Part shown: positions 21,630 to 31,652 of the stretch, in pieces | Position numbering within the stretch: the stretch's first letter is position 1 | How the letters are laid out: each line of letters opens with the position of its first letter | Position numbers and translations under genes: made by a program | NCBI RefSeq assembly: GCF_918797505.1 | Contig: NC_092793.1 | Span: 4,970,366-5,034,365 of the forward strand | Direction: 5' to 3' | Length of the DNA stretch: 64,000 nt | DNA from: Bemisia tabaci | Taxonomy: Eukaryota > Arthropoda > Insecta > Hemiptera > Aleyrodidae | Notes under the pieces: generated by a model | Seen by the model: the letters and a program-made list of their open reading frames with translations, nothing else | The model's database searches: none | What the model was told of the DNA's origin: nothing

Positions 21630-22080
21630 CCTCCTCGTGGTGGACCTGGGGCGGGTCTCTGACTCGTGCCAAACGCCGGCAAATCTGTTGTGATTCTGCA
21701 CCCTCCCTCGCCTCTGGTTGTTAGCCCATATCTCTTCACACATCGTAACGAGCAATTTAGGATCAAGCGCATCCTTGGTACGTTATTACCTTGGTTGTTA
21801 GCCCATATCCCTAATACGCTCGGGCATGGATCAACCACTTCCTCGGTGCCCTGCTTCGCGCGCAGCAGGGCTGTTTACACCTTGGATGTTAGGCCATATC
21901 CATTGCAGCCTTGGATCAAGCGGAACCTTGGTACGTTATTACCTTGGTTGTTAGCCCATATCCCTGGCTTACGGAAGAGATCAAGCGGAACCTGAGGAAC
22001 ATGAGGGGAACGATGATCTTCAGAGGACCACTGATAGTAGTTAGGCCATATCCTTGAACCGCGAGGTGCAAGGATCAACC
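21630..22080 (+). repeat. GC-rich block with five degenerate TTAGCCCATATCC repeats
   Basis: The word TTGTTAGCCCATATC or a close variant begins near 21717, 21794, 21886, 21946 and 22038. Three are preceded by GTACGTTATTACC-like or GGATCAAGCG words, so a longer unit of roughly 75-150 bp was once repeated. Origin unknown. Confidence 0.6.
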
Positions 22081-22590
22081 GGTACACAGTGGTCTGAAAA
22101 TCCCGATCTGTGACCGACTTTGCGCGATTCGTCAGTGACCAATTGCAGGGGTGACCGATCGAAGCCTGGCAATCCTGTACTGGTCAACCTCCGGTATCTG
22201 CCGATGCTTGCGCATTAAGTCTAAAGCCGTCATCCCCCCCGGGACACTTTAGACCAGGCAAAGTCAGAACCGGAGGGTCGGACACCTCTCAAACGGGCTG
22301 GTGGTTGAGGCGATGTTGCAGATTGAAGTAGGTTTTGATGCAGGACGAGCCGAATACTTCACGAGAGTCCCGGGGTCTCGTGGCTCAGGGTATTCTGTTC
22401 TCCTGGGCCGAACAAGCCGGACAAAGTTTCAGCAATCTCTATCTCTGTAGAGAGTATCCAGCTACGAGTTTGTTGTCTCACTGCTGGATCGCACGGTGGT
22501 AGAGGAGTTCCCTGCATTCGGTCATTGGCGAATTGTTCACTGTTGTGAGTGAGGGTGCGCCCAGAACGCCAACCCAACTCTTCATGGCAT
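22081..22590 (+). other. GC-rich unrecognised block
   Basis: Continues the distinct composition of 21630-22080. CCTCGTGGTGGACCTGG at 21636 and CCTCGTGGTGGACGGTGG at 22872, each followed by AAACGCCG-CAAAT words, suggest one repeated unit covers about 21630-22960. It could be a retroelement untranslated region or spacer DNA. I recognise no ORF or RNA gene. Confidence 0.35.
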
Positions 22591-22696
22591 GAAATCTTTA
22601 ATAATTGTTAAATTTAAAAAAAAAATTAAAAATAAGGTTATCCTTATTAAATCTCACTAACAACAAAGGCATGAGCCCCATGCCTTTGTCTTTTAA

Positions 22697-22800
22697 TTTC
22701 TTCTCCATTTTTCAAAATTTCTTCTCCATTTTTTCAAAATTTCTCCTCCATTTTTTCAAAATTTCTCCTCCATTTTTTCAAAATTTCTTCAAAATTTTGA
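22697..22800 (+). repeat. Tandem repeat of about 28 bp
   Basis: The unit TTTCTCCTCCATTTTTTCAA (plus about 7 bases) is repeated about four times, slightly diverged. Confidence 0.7.
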
Positions 22801-22989
22801 ATTTCAAATTAACGTATGCCATGGGAGTTGTAAGTTGGACGGTGGAAGCGTGCCGTCTGATGTCGGTTCCTCCTCGTGGTGGACGGTGGAAACGAGGGTT
22901 TTACCCTCGGCTAAACGCCGACAAAATATGTACTGGTTTGGTAGTAACACACACACAATTCTTTTCTTTTTATTTGTTTACTTATTAAA

Positions 22990-23115
22990 TTTTTTTTCTC
23001 AGTACTTGAAAAAATTCCAGACTTTTGGAGCAAATTCCCTGACTTTTCCATGTTTTCCAGGCCATTTTTTTCCCCCTGACTTTTCCAGGTTTTCCAGATC
23101 GCTGGGAACCCTGTA
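22990..23115 (+). repeat. Right-end fragment of a CCAGACTTTTCC-type repeat
   Basis: Runs of CCCTGACTTTTCCATG and CCAGGTTTTCCAG ending in GGGAACCCTG. This resembles the internal style of family N-like elements, with only one end present. Confidence 0.35.
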
Positions 23116-23228
23116 AAGAAGGCTACAGAAAATCATATAGCTGGCTGTAGAATGCGGAGAAAATCATACGGCCGGGCTATACGAAGCGATAAAAAATTAT
23201 GCAGCCGGGTTATAGTTCCTATCGCCGG

Positions 23229-23301
23229 GCTTTACACTTTATCGCCTGGCTGTTGCTTTTTCGCCATCGATTATAAAAGGTTATAAGAAATTGTGTAGAA
23301 A
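23229..23301 (+). repeat. Left copy of a 72-bp direct repeat
   Basis: ACACTTTATCGCCTGGCTGT through TATAAGAAATTGTGTAG recurs at 23834-23904 with few changes. The segment between the copies holds the family M palindrome. Confidence 0.7.
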
Positions 23302-23510
23302 TTCGTATGCACTGGAAATCATTAAGTTTGATACGGAACCACCTTAATATTTACAAAACACACATTATATTTTCCTTCAGTACATATTTTTTTTCATCAA
23401 TTAAAATGAGAATAATCTATACAGGATGTGCAAACATTTCAAAATCATGAGTTGAATAACGCTGACTCCGCCAGATTAAATATTAGAGCCTAACACAAAG
23501 CGGAGCGGCG

Positions 23511-23600
23511 ACGCACTGGCGCCTACAAACCTAACAGGGATACTTCACGCATTGCGCAACGCGTGAAGTATCCCTGTTAGGTTTGTAGGCGCCAATGCGT
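23511..23600. repeat. Family M long perfect hairpin
   Basis: GGCGCCTACAAACCTAACAG, GGATACTTCACGC, a short GC loop, then the exact complement. The arms are about 40 bp. The same hairpin is at 54512-54622. Confidence 0.85.
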
Positions 23601-23833
23601 GTTTCGCGCTGGCTGCCCGCCTGCCACGGCGCTTGAAGCAACTATTTCACACCAGAGGTATTGCACAGTATCAGACGAAACTGAAGGCACTGTAATATAT
23701 TAGTAATGGCAGGCATCCATCAAAAGTACGGAGCTTTCCTCGCAAAATAAATCAAGATACTACGGCCCAAAAAGAGAGCAGTATTCCAAAAACTCACTAA
23801 GTCTTAGCATCCGTAATTAGTAACGTTTAACAT

Positions 23834-23904
23834 ACACTTTATCGCCTGGCTGTTGCTTAATCGCCATCGGCTATAAAAGGCTATAAGAAATTGTGTAGCC
23901 GGCT
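23834..23904 (+). repeat. Right copy of the 72-bp direct repeat
   Basis: Matches 23229-23301. It is followed by two GCCGGCTATAG words at 23917 and 23930, which also occur in degenerate form at 23135-23215. Confidence 0.7.
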
Positions 23905-24058
23905 ATAGAAGATATTGGAAATCTTACAGCCGGCTATAGGTCTATGGTATTTTGGAACACAGATTCTACTGCCAATTTTTACCAGGGGAATCTTCTCGCT
24001 TTAATAGGTACAGCAAGGTACTATTTTAGAATTTTTCCATTTTTCCTTTTATTTATCC

Positions 24059-24096
24059 AACTAAGGAAGGCTGAGTTTTCAGCCAAAACGTTTTGG
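24059..24096 (+). ncRNA. Degenerate hammerhead/Penelope-like motif, plus strand
   Basis: CTAAGGAAGGCTGAGTTTTC followed by AGCCAAAACG. GGCTGA and TCAGCC form helix II, and the flanking bases resemble CUGANGA and GAAA with substitutions at required positions. Probably an inactive relic of the same kind of element as at 20521. Confidence 0.3.
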
Positions 24097-24169
24097 TTTT
24101 ATTCGTGAAATTTTGGCCTTGTTACCAGCTTCTTAAATCGTTTTTTTCATCAAATATAATGACAAATTT

Positions 24170-24253
24170 GCCCGAAAATTCGTGATTTATAAGGGGAAAG
24201 GCAATGCAACGTCTGAAAGATCATACGGCGCGGCGTTCTTCCTAAGCACAGCA
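24170..24253. repeat. Family A half element
   Basis: Only the right arm is left: AAGGCAATGCAACGTCTG and a GCGTTCTTCCTAAGCACAGCA-like end. It lies 89 bp from the donor of SLC26 exon 1. Confidence 0.55.
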
Positions 24254-24341
24254 GAATGTAAGTCCTGACTTAGGATGGAGAATAATTGGGAACAGGTGAT
24301 CAAAGGATGCAAATATACTCGGTACGGGAGAAGATACTTAC

Positions 24342-24464
24342 ATTTACATGAGGTTCTTTCACTTTTGTATTCATCGTTGAGTTCTTCCTGCTGGTAGACA
24401 GGTCTCTCGACGTGGAAGCGACAAACACTCGCCATGATCCCCTCTCTCCGTTCTCCCCCATTCA
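24342..24464 (-). CDS. SLC26 anion transporter, first coding exon (start codon at 24435-24433)
   Basis: Minus strand. The acceptor TTTGATGTTTTAG ends at 24465 and the donor GTAAGT is at 24336-24341, so at least one upstream exon exists. The ATG at 24435 (context GATCATGG) starts MASVCRFHVERPVYQQEELN. The VERPVYQQEEL motif is the conserved N-terminal element found just before the transmembrane domain in SLC26 proteins. It gives 31 codons plus one base, phase 1, matching exon 2. In-frame codons continue upstream to the acceptor, so a longer N-terminus from an earlier exon cannot be excluded. Intron 1 is 16.4 kb. Confidence 0.85.
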
Positions 24465-24680
24465 CTAAAACATCAAAGGAAAAAAACACATCAATATTTA
24501 AGTTCAAAAACAACTAAGGCATGTGCTCCACCTAAATAAATGTAAAAGAGCTTCAAAATCATAACTCTTTCATACAGTTAATGATTCTGTGCTTTACTGT
24601 ACCTTACGCTGCGCGCAAGTAAAATTGTAGGTAGTGTAAAAAGCGCTCCGTACAGTTGCGAGTCTGGAATGGTACCAATG

Positions 24681-24932
24681 CTGCCATGCTAAGGAAGAAC
24701 GCCGTATGAACCTTTAGACGGTGCCAAATTTCCTTTGATTAAACACAAATTTTCGAGAAAACTCATGATTATTTTCCCCCTATTTTTCGGATTATTTTGT
24801 TTGCAATTTCATCTAAAGTTCCTGATGACTTAAAGGAAAACTATTCATAAATCTCCTTAAAAATACGCATTTTATCGGAGGAAATCTGGCAACTTTCGAA
24901 TGTTCATACGGCGTTTTTTCTTAGCACGGCAG
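24681..24932. mobile_element. Family A element
   Basis: Ends CTGCCATGCTAAGGAAGAAC and TTCTTAGCACGGCAG. The flanks AATG and TATG are a near-match duplication. It lies upstream of SLC26 exon 1. Confidence 0.8.
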
Positions 24933-25615
24933 TATGTCTCATGGATTCGAAGGGAAATCAGCGTTCATGTGTTTCATATAAAATATTAAAATACAAATAT
25001 CTAAATTCGATTTTCCGCTTAATCTATAATTACATCTTGTTTTAACTCGATGACAGATGTTCATACTTAACAAGATTTACATTTTTCATAGCCATTATGT
25101 ACATAGATAGGTATTTTAAAAAAAAAATAATCATCAGCGCAGGTGCAACAACAGAATTTAAGTTCGTTAACACCCACATTGCAGTAGATTTTTCAAGTGT
25201 TGGGGGTGTTGGAACTGGTGGTAAAAATCGCCGTTTTTGACCAAAATTTTAGCTGACGCAAAATTTTACGAATCACTTGAAAGCTGTTTTGACACGATAC
25301 AAATTTGCACAGGACATAAACTCAAAACGAAAGATCGCGGGGAAAAAACTAGTGGCTGAAAAAACAAGAGAGCACGAAAAAGTCAAGTTTGATGATTGAA
25401 ACGGCGGAGACGTAATGAGAGCCAATTGAGAGTCTCCCGCCAGATTTAATGGCAGAACCTGCAAGGCCCGGACGGTTTGGAGGGGGAAAAACTTTGTAGG
25501 AGAAAATAAAATATTTGCAATTGCATCCGCCTACAGGACAGTTCCTCATTCCTCAAAAACGATGGATGCATTTTACGTCGGTGGATAAGTGCGATAACCA
25601 TGAGAAACCGAACAT

Positions 25616-25706
25616 ATGAGAAAAACCAATCGACCGAGACAAATTCAGGGGATAATAATCTTTTTCATAATGATATTATCGTGCATAGCATTGCTTATAT
25701 CTGATG
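25616..25706 (+). CDS. Candidate first coding exon with signal-anchor-like segment
   Basis: The ATG at 25616 opens 30 codons to a strong donor GTAAGT at 25707 (phase 1). A basic N-terminus (MRKTNRPRQ) is followed by a hydrophobic run of about 18 residues (GIIIFFIMILSCIALLI). This is the shape of a signal anchor or signal peptide. An out-of-frame ATG at 25600 in good context would act as an upstream ORF and weighs against it. The phase matches the open exon at 29227. No homologue recognised. Confidence 0.3.
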
Positions 25707-25857
25707 GTAAGTAACTTTGAGGGCGTGCGTAATATGACGGCAAATGGTTTTAGAGAAAGAACAAGGCAATATTAAAGTGCGCATTTTCGGTGATTCTTAA
25801 TGCCATCTTGAAAGTCTACATATTTTCTACATATTGACGGTGTAAGTCGGCAATCAC

Positions 25858-26066
25858 ATTAGTCGGTTTGTGACGTCGCAGACTTCCTGTCATTTATTTT
25901 TTAAACGGGGAAAACCGCTCAACGGCAATTCTTTAAAACTGCCGTGACTTTTCTTCTCTGTGCGAAGAAAATTCTGCAGAAACTTCAAGGAATGATATTA
26001 ATTTTTTCTCCTTTAAAAAAAGAACATAGAGGCGGAGATTTTCAGACACCGGAAACGAAATATGTG
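25858..26066. repeat. Family E element, inverted partial
   Basis: GTGACGTCGCAGACTTCCTG, TCATTTATTTTTTAAACGG and AGACACCGGAAACGAAATAT are E-family blocks in reverse order. Confidence 0.55.
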
Positions 26067-26319
26067 ATTGAGGACTGTAATGGCGATGGGGAGAAATCGG
26101 GGATGGTATGGAAAATATAAGTCCAGAAATATAGCTGATCAAATGTAATGCGTAGAAAAATGTGAACAATGGCGAACAAAATCAGAAAAAAAAATCAGGG
26201 AAATACAAAAAAAATAGCGATATCAGGGAACTCAGAGAAAAAATATCTCAAGATCAAAATCGAGCGGAAAAGAAAAATCGCCGGTCAGAGTAAGTCTCCA
26301 AAAAAAGGAATCAGTGTCC

Positions 26320-26830
26320 TCAGAGAGTCGTGGCGAGAGTGCCGTGGCCTGCCATTTTCGCCGGACAACCCCCAAAGTTGGCCATTGGTTGTCCTAGGTC
26401 AGGAGAGAGGGATGCTGCGACACGGCGTTGCGACTTCGGGTCGCTGGGGTCGTGGACCAAGCAGGATGGCCCCTGGTCGGGTGGCAATTTGGGGCCCCCG
26501 CAAAGGCGCGGCTTATGACTGGTCAGTCTGGGCTGACCAGTGTGGACCCCGTAGCTCGAAAGAGCCTAGGCCCCCCCGTCGTTTCGGGAGCGAGGATGCG
26601 TGGTCCAGCGGGGCAGTGATAACGGCCCATAAAAAAAAACTCAGGTGGCCGCGAGAGGGATTTTGAATGGTTTGGCCCAGTACGGCGAGTGACCATTTGT
26701 CTCTCTTTTTCCTGCCCGGTCGTGCTGTAGGCATCCTCGTCGCTCTGGTATGCATTGTCTTGGGCCCGGTGGTGCCCGGTCCCCGATCCCATGCTTCTCC
26801 GTGTCGCTAAGGTCGTATCATCACAGGACT
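26320..26830. other. GC-rich island, unrecognised
   Basis: About 500 bp of GC-rich DNA in an AT-rich setting, open in several frames on both strands. This is expected of high GC and is not evidence of coding. GGCCCGGTGGTGCCCGGT near 26762 is a short internal repeat. It may be a CpG-rich promoter, a captured fragment or foreign-looking DNA. A weak donor-like GTAAGC follows at 26967. Confidence 0.3.
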
Positions 26831-27600
26831 TACGCCATCGATATACTATTATTCATCATAGATACGGTTTTGTCTGCATGATCGGAAATTGAGAATTATT
26901 GATGATAATTAAGAACTGAAAACATTGCCGTCGCGTCAAAAAAATCGATGAATTTCGGTGAACAAAGGTAAGCTCAGCTTGGAATTGCACAGTAAATCAT
27001 TGCGCGACCAAATGGCTTAAGAGCTCAAATTATCTGATCTCTACTAAAGTACCATTTAAAAATTGATGTGTACGGAGTGGAATCATATCAAATCAAATTC
27101 CAATGGACACGCCTATAGATATGAATCATTTTAATCCATTTCAAAGGACATTTGTATGAGTCCACGTGATTCCTTCAACTTTGTAGTAAAACCTCTGATC
27201 AAAAAAGACACGTGGTACAATACTGTAGGAGGCTCTAATCATACGCCACGGGCCACGGGAGGACGAGAAAATAATTATGAATGTTGTTAAAAAATGAGGT
27301 AAACAAACGATAAAATTATCAACGAGAGATAGAAAAAGAATGCATTCGACCAGTTGATGGACAATCAGTAAATCAGGGGTTGGGGGCGTCCAGATATCAC
27401 GTATGACATTTGCCCGACTTTTTGCCTCCCCCCTTCCCACCTATCCTAAGGCACCCATTAGAAAACCTCTTCCCCCTTTGAATTACGTGTAAGACAGGCA
27501 TGCCCTTGATGCCAATTTTTCAGAAAATACGGGAAATAGCCTGAAAAATTCTTTCCACGGGAAAAAAATCTATATTTTTTTCTGTTTGATGTTCTTTCAG
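26831..27600. other. No gene recognised
   Basis: AT-rich sequence without clear repeat ends. It ends in a strong pyrimidine-tract acceptor (TTTTTTTCTG ... TTCTTTCAG) at 27600. Confidence 0.4.
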
Positions 27601-27820
27601 TAACGATTTGTCCAATTTGGCAAGCTCCCCATGCACACGGCACGAGTCAATTTTCGGTGTCACAAACCTCACTTTTTTAATCAGTTTGCTTAGTGACGGT
27701 TCCTTCCGATCTAAATTAGGATGTCGGAGAACAAAGTTCGCAGTAAAACAAGGCCCAACGCGGTTCCTGAACTATGGAGATATGAATAAAATCGATTTCG
27801 ATAGGTTATCATCAGCTTGA
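27601..27820 (+). CDS. Candidate terminal exon of the unrecognised plus-strand gene
   Basis: Directly after the acceptor, the phase-2 frame is open for 72 codons (NDLSNLASSPCTRHES at the start, NYGDMNKIDFDRLSSA at the end) to TGA at 27818. AATAAA follows at 27912-27917, a plausible polyadenylation signal. The donor at 14631 is phase 2. The sequence is not low-complexity. No domain recognised. If real, the transcript would overlap SLC26 exon 1 in antisense. Confidence 0.3.
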
Positions 27821-28426
27821 ACCCTTCGCACCCATGGGATGCACCCTTTCGCAATCCATCTCTAATCGCTTCACGATCGCTTTCTGACTTACAATTAAAA
27901 GACGATGCACAAATAAATCTGAAGAAATTATTTTTACAGAATAATGTTTTTAGGAAACGCCAGACGAGTTAATGAGCCATAAAACTGTGATTTAAACGCT
28001 AATATTTTACTGACTATAAATCACACACCAACAAATTGCTTTTGATTGGATACTCAAGAGTTCAAAAAAGAGGTCAGAAGGAAAAAACAAAAGATGTTGG
28101 CAACGTAGTGAAGTAAAGTTGGATGAAAGAAGGCATAGAAGAGAAAAAGAGAGGGAAAAAACGAGCAATGAAAACTGAAGATATTTGCAAATTACATTTT
28201 AGGATTCCGTCGAGGGAACAAATTGGAAAGCGCAATTAATAACGCACGTTGACACCATTTTTACATGCTTGGGCCGTCTTTAAATTACGTAACGCACTCT
28301 TTCGGCATTTGGGGGACCTCCTCCTCCCCCCCCCCCCCAAGTAGCGCTTTCGTGAGGTAGGTCCTTATATCCTTAAGTAAAAACAAAATCACGTAAGGCT
28401 CTCCTTGGCCCCCTCCTCCCTGCGGG
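27821..28426. other. Putative 3' flank, poly-C run
   Basis: Contains AATAAA at 27912 and 12 C near 28327. Otherwise nothing recognised. Confidence 0.35.
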
Positions 28427-28690
28427 CCGATTATTGGTATCTATAGACAAAGCTATAGATAAAGGAGACAGAAGAAATATGGAGAGATCCTATTGATGGA
28501 AGCGGGTGGTTGCAATGGACAAAGAGAGTGGGTAATAGACTAACTAACGGCAACCCACGAGGGAGTCAATATTCAGTCCATCATTTTCTCCCTCAGCTAT
28601 AGGAACCAACCATTTCAACCAATAGGATAGCTTCATACTCCCCATGTCTTCTTTGTCTATAGCTTTGTCCATCAATTTCAATAATCGCGC
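28427..28690. repeat. Family P inverted-repeat element
   Basis: CCGATTATTGGTATCTATAG with ACAAAGCTATAG at the left against CTATAGCTTTGTCCATCAAT and AATAATCGCGC at the right. Related copies are at 34900 and 58255. Confidence 0.6.
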
Positions 28691-29226
28691 CGCTGGAGAG
28701 TTGCGTGATTTAGGGATGGCCCCTCTATGATTCGAAGAAACTTACATTTAAAATGAAAGTTTTGACTTCTAACATCATAGAGTTTGAGAAATGATGAGCT
28801 GGTTCTAATTTTTCATCTATATATGTGTACTTCATTCGAATGTTAATGCGTATTTCGCATAAAACTTATCTCGCACTTGCCTTCCTCTAAGCTACTCACC
28901 TCACTCCTCACCCACCCGCAACCTTCTCTCTCGTGTCTCTGCAGAAGATTAGCTAGTTTCGGCGAAACATTGACCGCGAAACAGTCGCGAAATGATAGCA
29001 AAAAATCCGCTGAAACATGAGCTTACAATGCGTCACGACGAGTGAAGTGATGACTTCAGGGCCAAAAGAAGAGTGAAAAACTAAGCCATTAACTTATAAA
29101 AAATCATACTAGTCGTGAATTTCGTATGTGTAAATGAGAGAAAATTTAAGAAGTGTTACTTTTCTAAATGTGTTAAAACTTTTTAGCTCATTAATGTTGA
29201 CTTAACAATATTCTGACAATTAGCAG
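28691..29226. other. No feature recognised
   Basis: AT-rich, ending at the acceptor-like TTAGCAG at 29226. Confidence 0.4.
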
Positions 29227-29455
29227 AAATTCAAGGATGCAGTTCCCACGACTCTACATTGGACGACCCCCTGTTCCTCTCCTTCCTCAGTAGGTCAAAG
29301 GGTCTAAAGTTCAATTTAGTTTCTACATCCGGTATGGTTTTTTTAGCTGCTCAAGCATTCCGGAGCTGCAGTTTGATGAGAAATAATAAAGACTACTATC
29401 TCTTATTTATGAGAAAAAGCGCCACGCGGCCCTCACCTAGGAAAGCAATTGGATA
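29227..29455 (+). CDS. Candidate terminal coding exon following 25616-25706
   Basis: After TTAGCAG, the phase-1 frame is open for 75 codons (starting IQGCSSHDSTLDDPLFLSFL) to TAA at 29453. Joined to the exon at 25616 it would give a protein of about 106 residues. The acceptor has a poor pyrimidine tract. A GTATGG at 29331 could be an internal donor. Unrecognised. Confidence 0.22.
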
Positions 29456-29923
29456 AAGTTCCTCAGATTTCTCACTATATAATATTCTCTACAATGCTAT
29501 CATGTTAATAATCACAAATACCTACAGCGCCACTAACCTAATGAAAAATTACGGCAGATGAGGTAAAAAATAACGTTTTGAAAGCTTAATTTCCACGTAA
29601 AACTTACACGCCAAATGTGGCGGTTCTCACAAGTTCGCACTTTGCAAGCTCGATTTTCGATTCGACTACGTACAATGAAGGGAAAACAACACTTTCAAAT
29701 TTGAAGAATTTCCACTGAAAGCTGGTTTTTTTCTTTCCGCCTTTTAACTTGTTAAGTTACAAAAAAATATACAATTTGTGCTCAGAGCTTAAATAATGTT
29801 TACTTATAATTACAATGGAAAAAATAAAATATGAGCTTGAAAAAGCGTATAAATTTTAAAGCGCAGGGACAGTGAAACGACTTACTTTTTTTCAAGCAAT
29901 GATATGACAAAGACACTAGACTT
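29456..29923. other. No feature recognised
   Basis: AT-rich, no repeat ends or exon-like ORF. Confidence 0.4.
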
Positions 29924-30190
29924 ATATAGACGGTGACACCCCCGAAACGCGTATCTCGTTTCCGGTGTTTAAAAATGTCCGCTCTCATTTTTATTTTTTT
30001 GAAAGAGAACAAACCGACGTCATTCCTTCCAGTTACCACATAATTGTCCTTGCACAGAGAAGAAAAATCACTGAAATTTCCAAGAAGTAACGTTGAATAT
30101 TTTTCCATTTAAAAAACATGGTATGACAGGAGGTCTGCGACGTCGCAAACAGAGATACGTGGTCTGCAGACGTAGTTTCACCGCCGATAC
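29924..30190. repeat. Family E element
   Basis: TAGACGGTGACACCCCCGAA, CGGTGTTTAAAAATGTCCGC, TATGACAGGAGGTCTGCGAC and TAGTTTCACCGCCGATA are the ordered E blocks. Confidence 0.7.
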
Positions 30191-30504
30191 GTGAAATAGT
30201 TAATGAAAGACCTCGGATTTTATAAGAGACGATCGTGTGAAGTGTGTATACTACTAAAGTTTGAATTATTTTACTTCGTACCATTTTCTTCGCGTTTGAT
30301 TCACCACTTACACTGTTCGCCATTTGTATTTTCTTATTATCTTGAAAATTATGTGAATTTAACATGGAAGAATTCCTCACTTCTTCGGAAGAGCGCTATG
30401 ATACACCCCCTCCCTTAAACTTTCGCTTTAAAAAGGAATTATTTGCGGTAGAAGTTGAGCGAAATGCATTTAATTGATTAATATCTCGGCGGACGACATT
30501 TGTA

Positions 30505-30570
30505 ACGTTTGAATGCAACTATTAGTGCTCTTCGGATGTCCGTATTGCATATACTCGAAACTGAGGGCAT
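30505..30570 (+). repeat. Family R unit, single
   Basis: GCAACTATTAGTGCTCTTCG then GATGTCCGTATTGC. It is the same unit as the tandem array at 33914 and the inverted single unit at 54660. Confidence 0.55.
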
Positions 30571-30622
30571 TCTGGCTTTTCTCTTGCGAGGAGTTCGTCA
30601 AATGGGAGGATGAATTACTTAC

Positions 30623-30690
30623 AGATGGTCCGCAGAAGAGCCACGCAGAGTTTTCGCAAAACTCTCCACATTATAAAGGCACATAACTGA
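30623..30690 (-). promoter_or_regulatory. Candidate minus-strand start site and short non-coding exon
   Basis: Minus strand: TCAGTT, an arthropod initiator-like word (30690-30685), is followed about 65 bp later by the donor GTAAGT (30622-30617), with an AATAAAAAT word upstream. It could be the 5' exon needed by SLC26 exon 1 at 24464. The alternative candidate is the island at 33225. Inference only. Confidence 0.2.
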
Positions 30691-30988
30691 CCGAAACACA
30701 CTTTCAATTTTTATTCTATTCGAGCTCGCAAGCATCTAACTTTTTTATGAAGCTATCTAAAAAAATTGGGGGACATTGTGTGGTTGACTGCGGTAAGTTG
30801 GATGTGGTGACTCAAACGACGTTGCACTGAGAATAAATCTCTGTTATAGCTTTGGATATGAACATCCCTAGCCATAATGTCCAACCGATACCCCGTCATC
30901 ACTGAGCGCACCTGTTCCAAATTGGGCAATGTTGCCGCTCATCATACCTTAATGCACAATTTGCGTTGCAAATAGCTTAGGACTAATG

Positions 30989-31242
30989 CTGCTGTGCTAA
31001 AGAAGAACGCCGCATGAACCTTCAGGCGTTGCCACAATTCCTTCAATAAAATACGAACTTACCGGGAAAAGTTGTTAATCTTTTTCCTTCAATTTTTTAG
31101 ACGATTTAGTTTACAATTTAATCTAAAATATCTAAAAATTTAAGGGGAAAACATGCGTAACTTTCTCCCTAAATAAATATTTTACCTGGGGAAAATTGGT
31201 AACTCTCGAATGTTCATACGGCGTTCTTCCTTAGCACGACAG
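30989..31242. mobile_element. Family A element with 4-bp duplication AATG
   Basis: Ends CTGCTGTGCTAAAGAAGAAC and CTTCCTTAGCACGACAG. AATG lies on both sides. Confidence 0.82.
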
Positions 31243-31421
31243 AATGGGTACTGTTTGGGGTTCGTGACTTTAATATGCCATTTGGCTAAAGCGCTAGGCA
31301 AATTAGTCAAATCTACTTTGAAAGTTTTCAAAAATGACCTAAATGCAGTCGTGTAGAATTTTTAACGTAATATGTTAGACGAGAACGCATCCAAACTGGA
31401 AAAGGGGGTAGACGGATAAGA

Positions 31422-31652
31422 AATGGACTACGTTTAGAAGAAAGGAAGGAAGCCACATCAATCATTGCCAAATTTAACCGGGCAATTTAATTTTTTACAA
31501 GGGAATGTTTGTGCAGATTCCTTTGAAAATTTGAAGGAATTTGCTTCGTACGATGCAAAAAATTCCCTGAAATTTGCACAAAAATCCTCACAGCCGTTTT
31601 TATGCGAGAAATTAAATTTGTGCTCGGCACTTTTTTGCTTAACGCGGTCCAA
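31422..31652. repeat. Family O inverted-repeat element
   Basis: ATGGACTACGTTTAGAAGAA and CTTAACGCGGTCCAAAT form the ends. The internal arms CAATTTAATTTTTTACAAGG and ATGCGAGAAATTAAATTTG pair. Copies are at 32503 (split), 39491 and 53890. Confidence 0.65.

Noticed and set aside
21136..21838. Long minus-strand open frames rich in Leu, Phe and Ser
   Set aside because: All three registers are open because the other strand is polypurine with a 12-bp repeat. No domain or start context.
26169..26666. 165-codon plus-strand open frame rich in Arg/Gly/Pro
   Set aside because: Runs from an AT-rich Lys stretch into the GC-rich island. Several other frames are equally open, so it reflects composition.
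30746..30790. Plus-strand MKLSKKIGGHCVVDC ending at GTAAGT
   Set aside because: No matching-phase downstream exon found and an in-frame stop just upstream. Likely chance.
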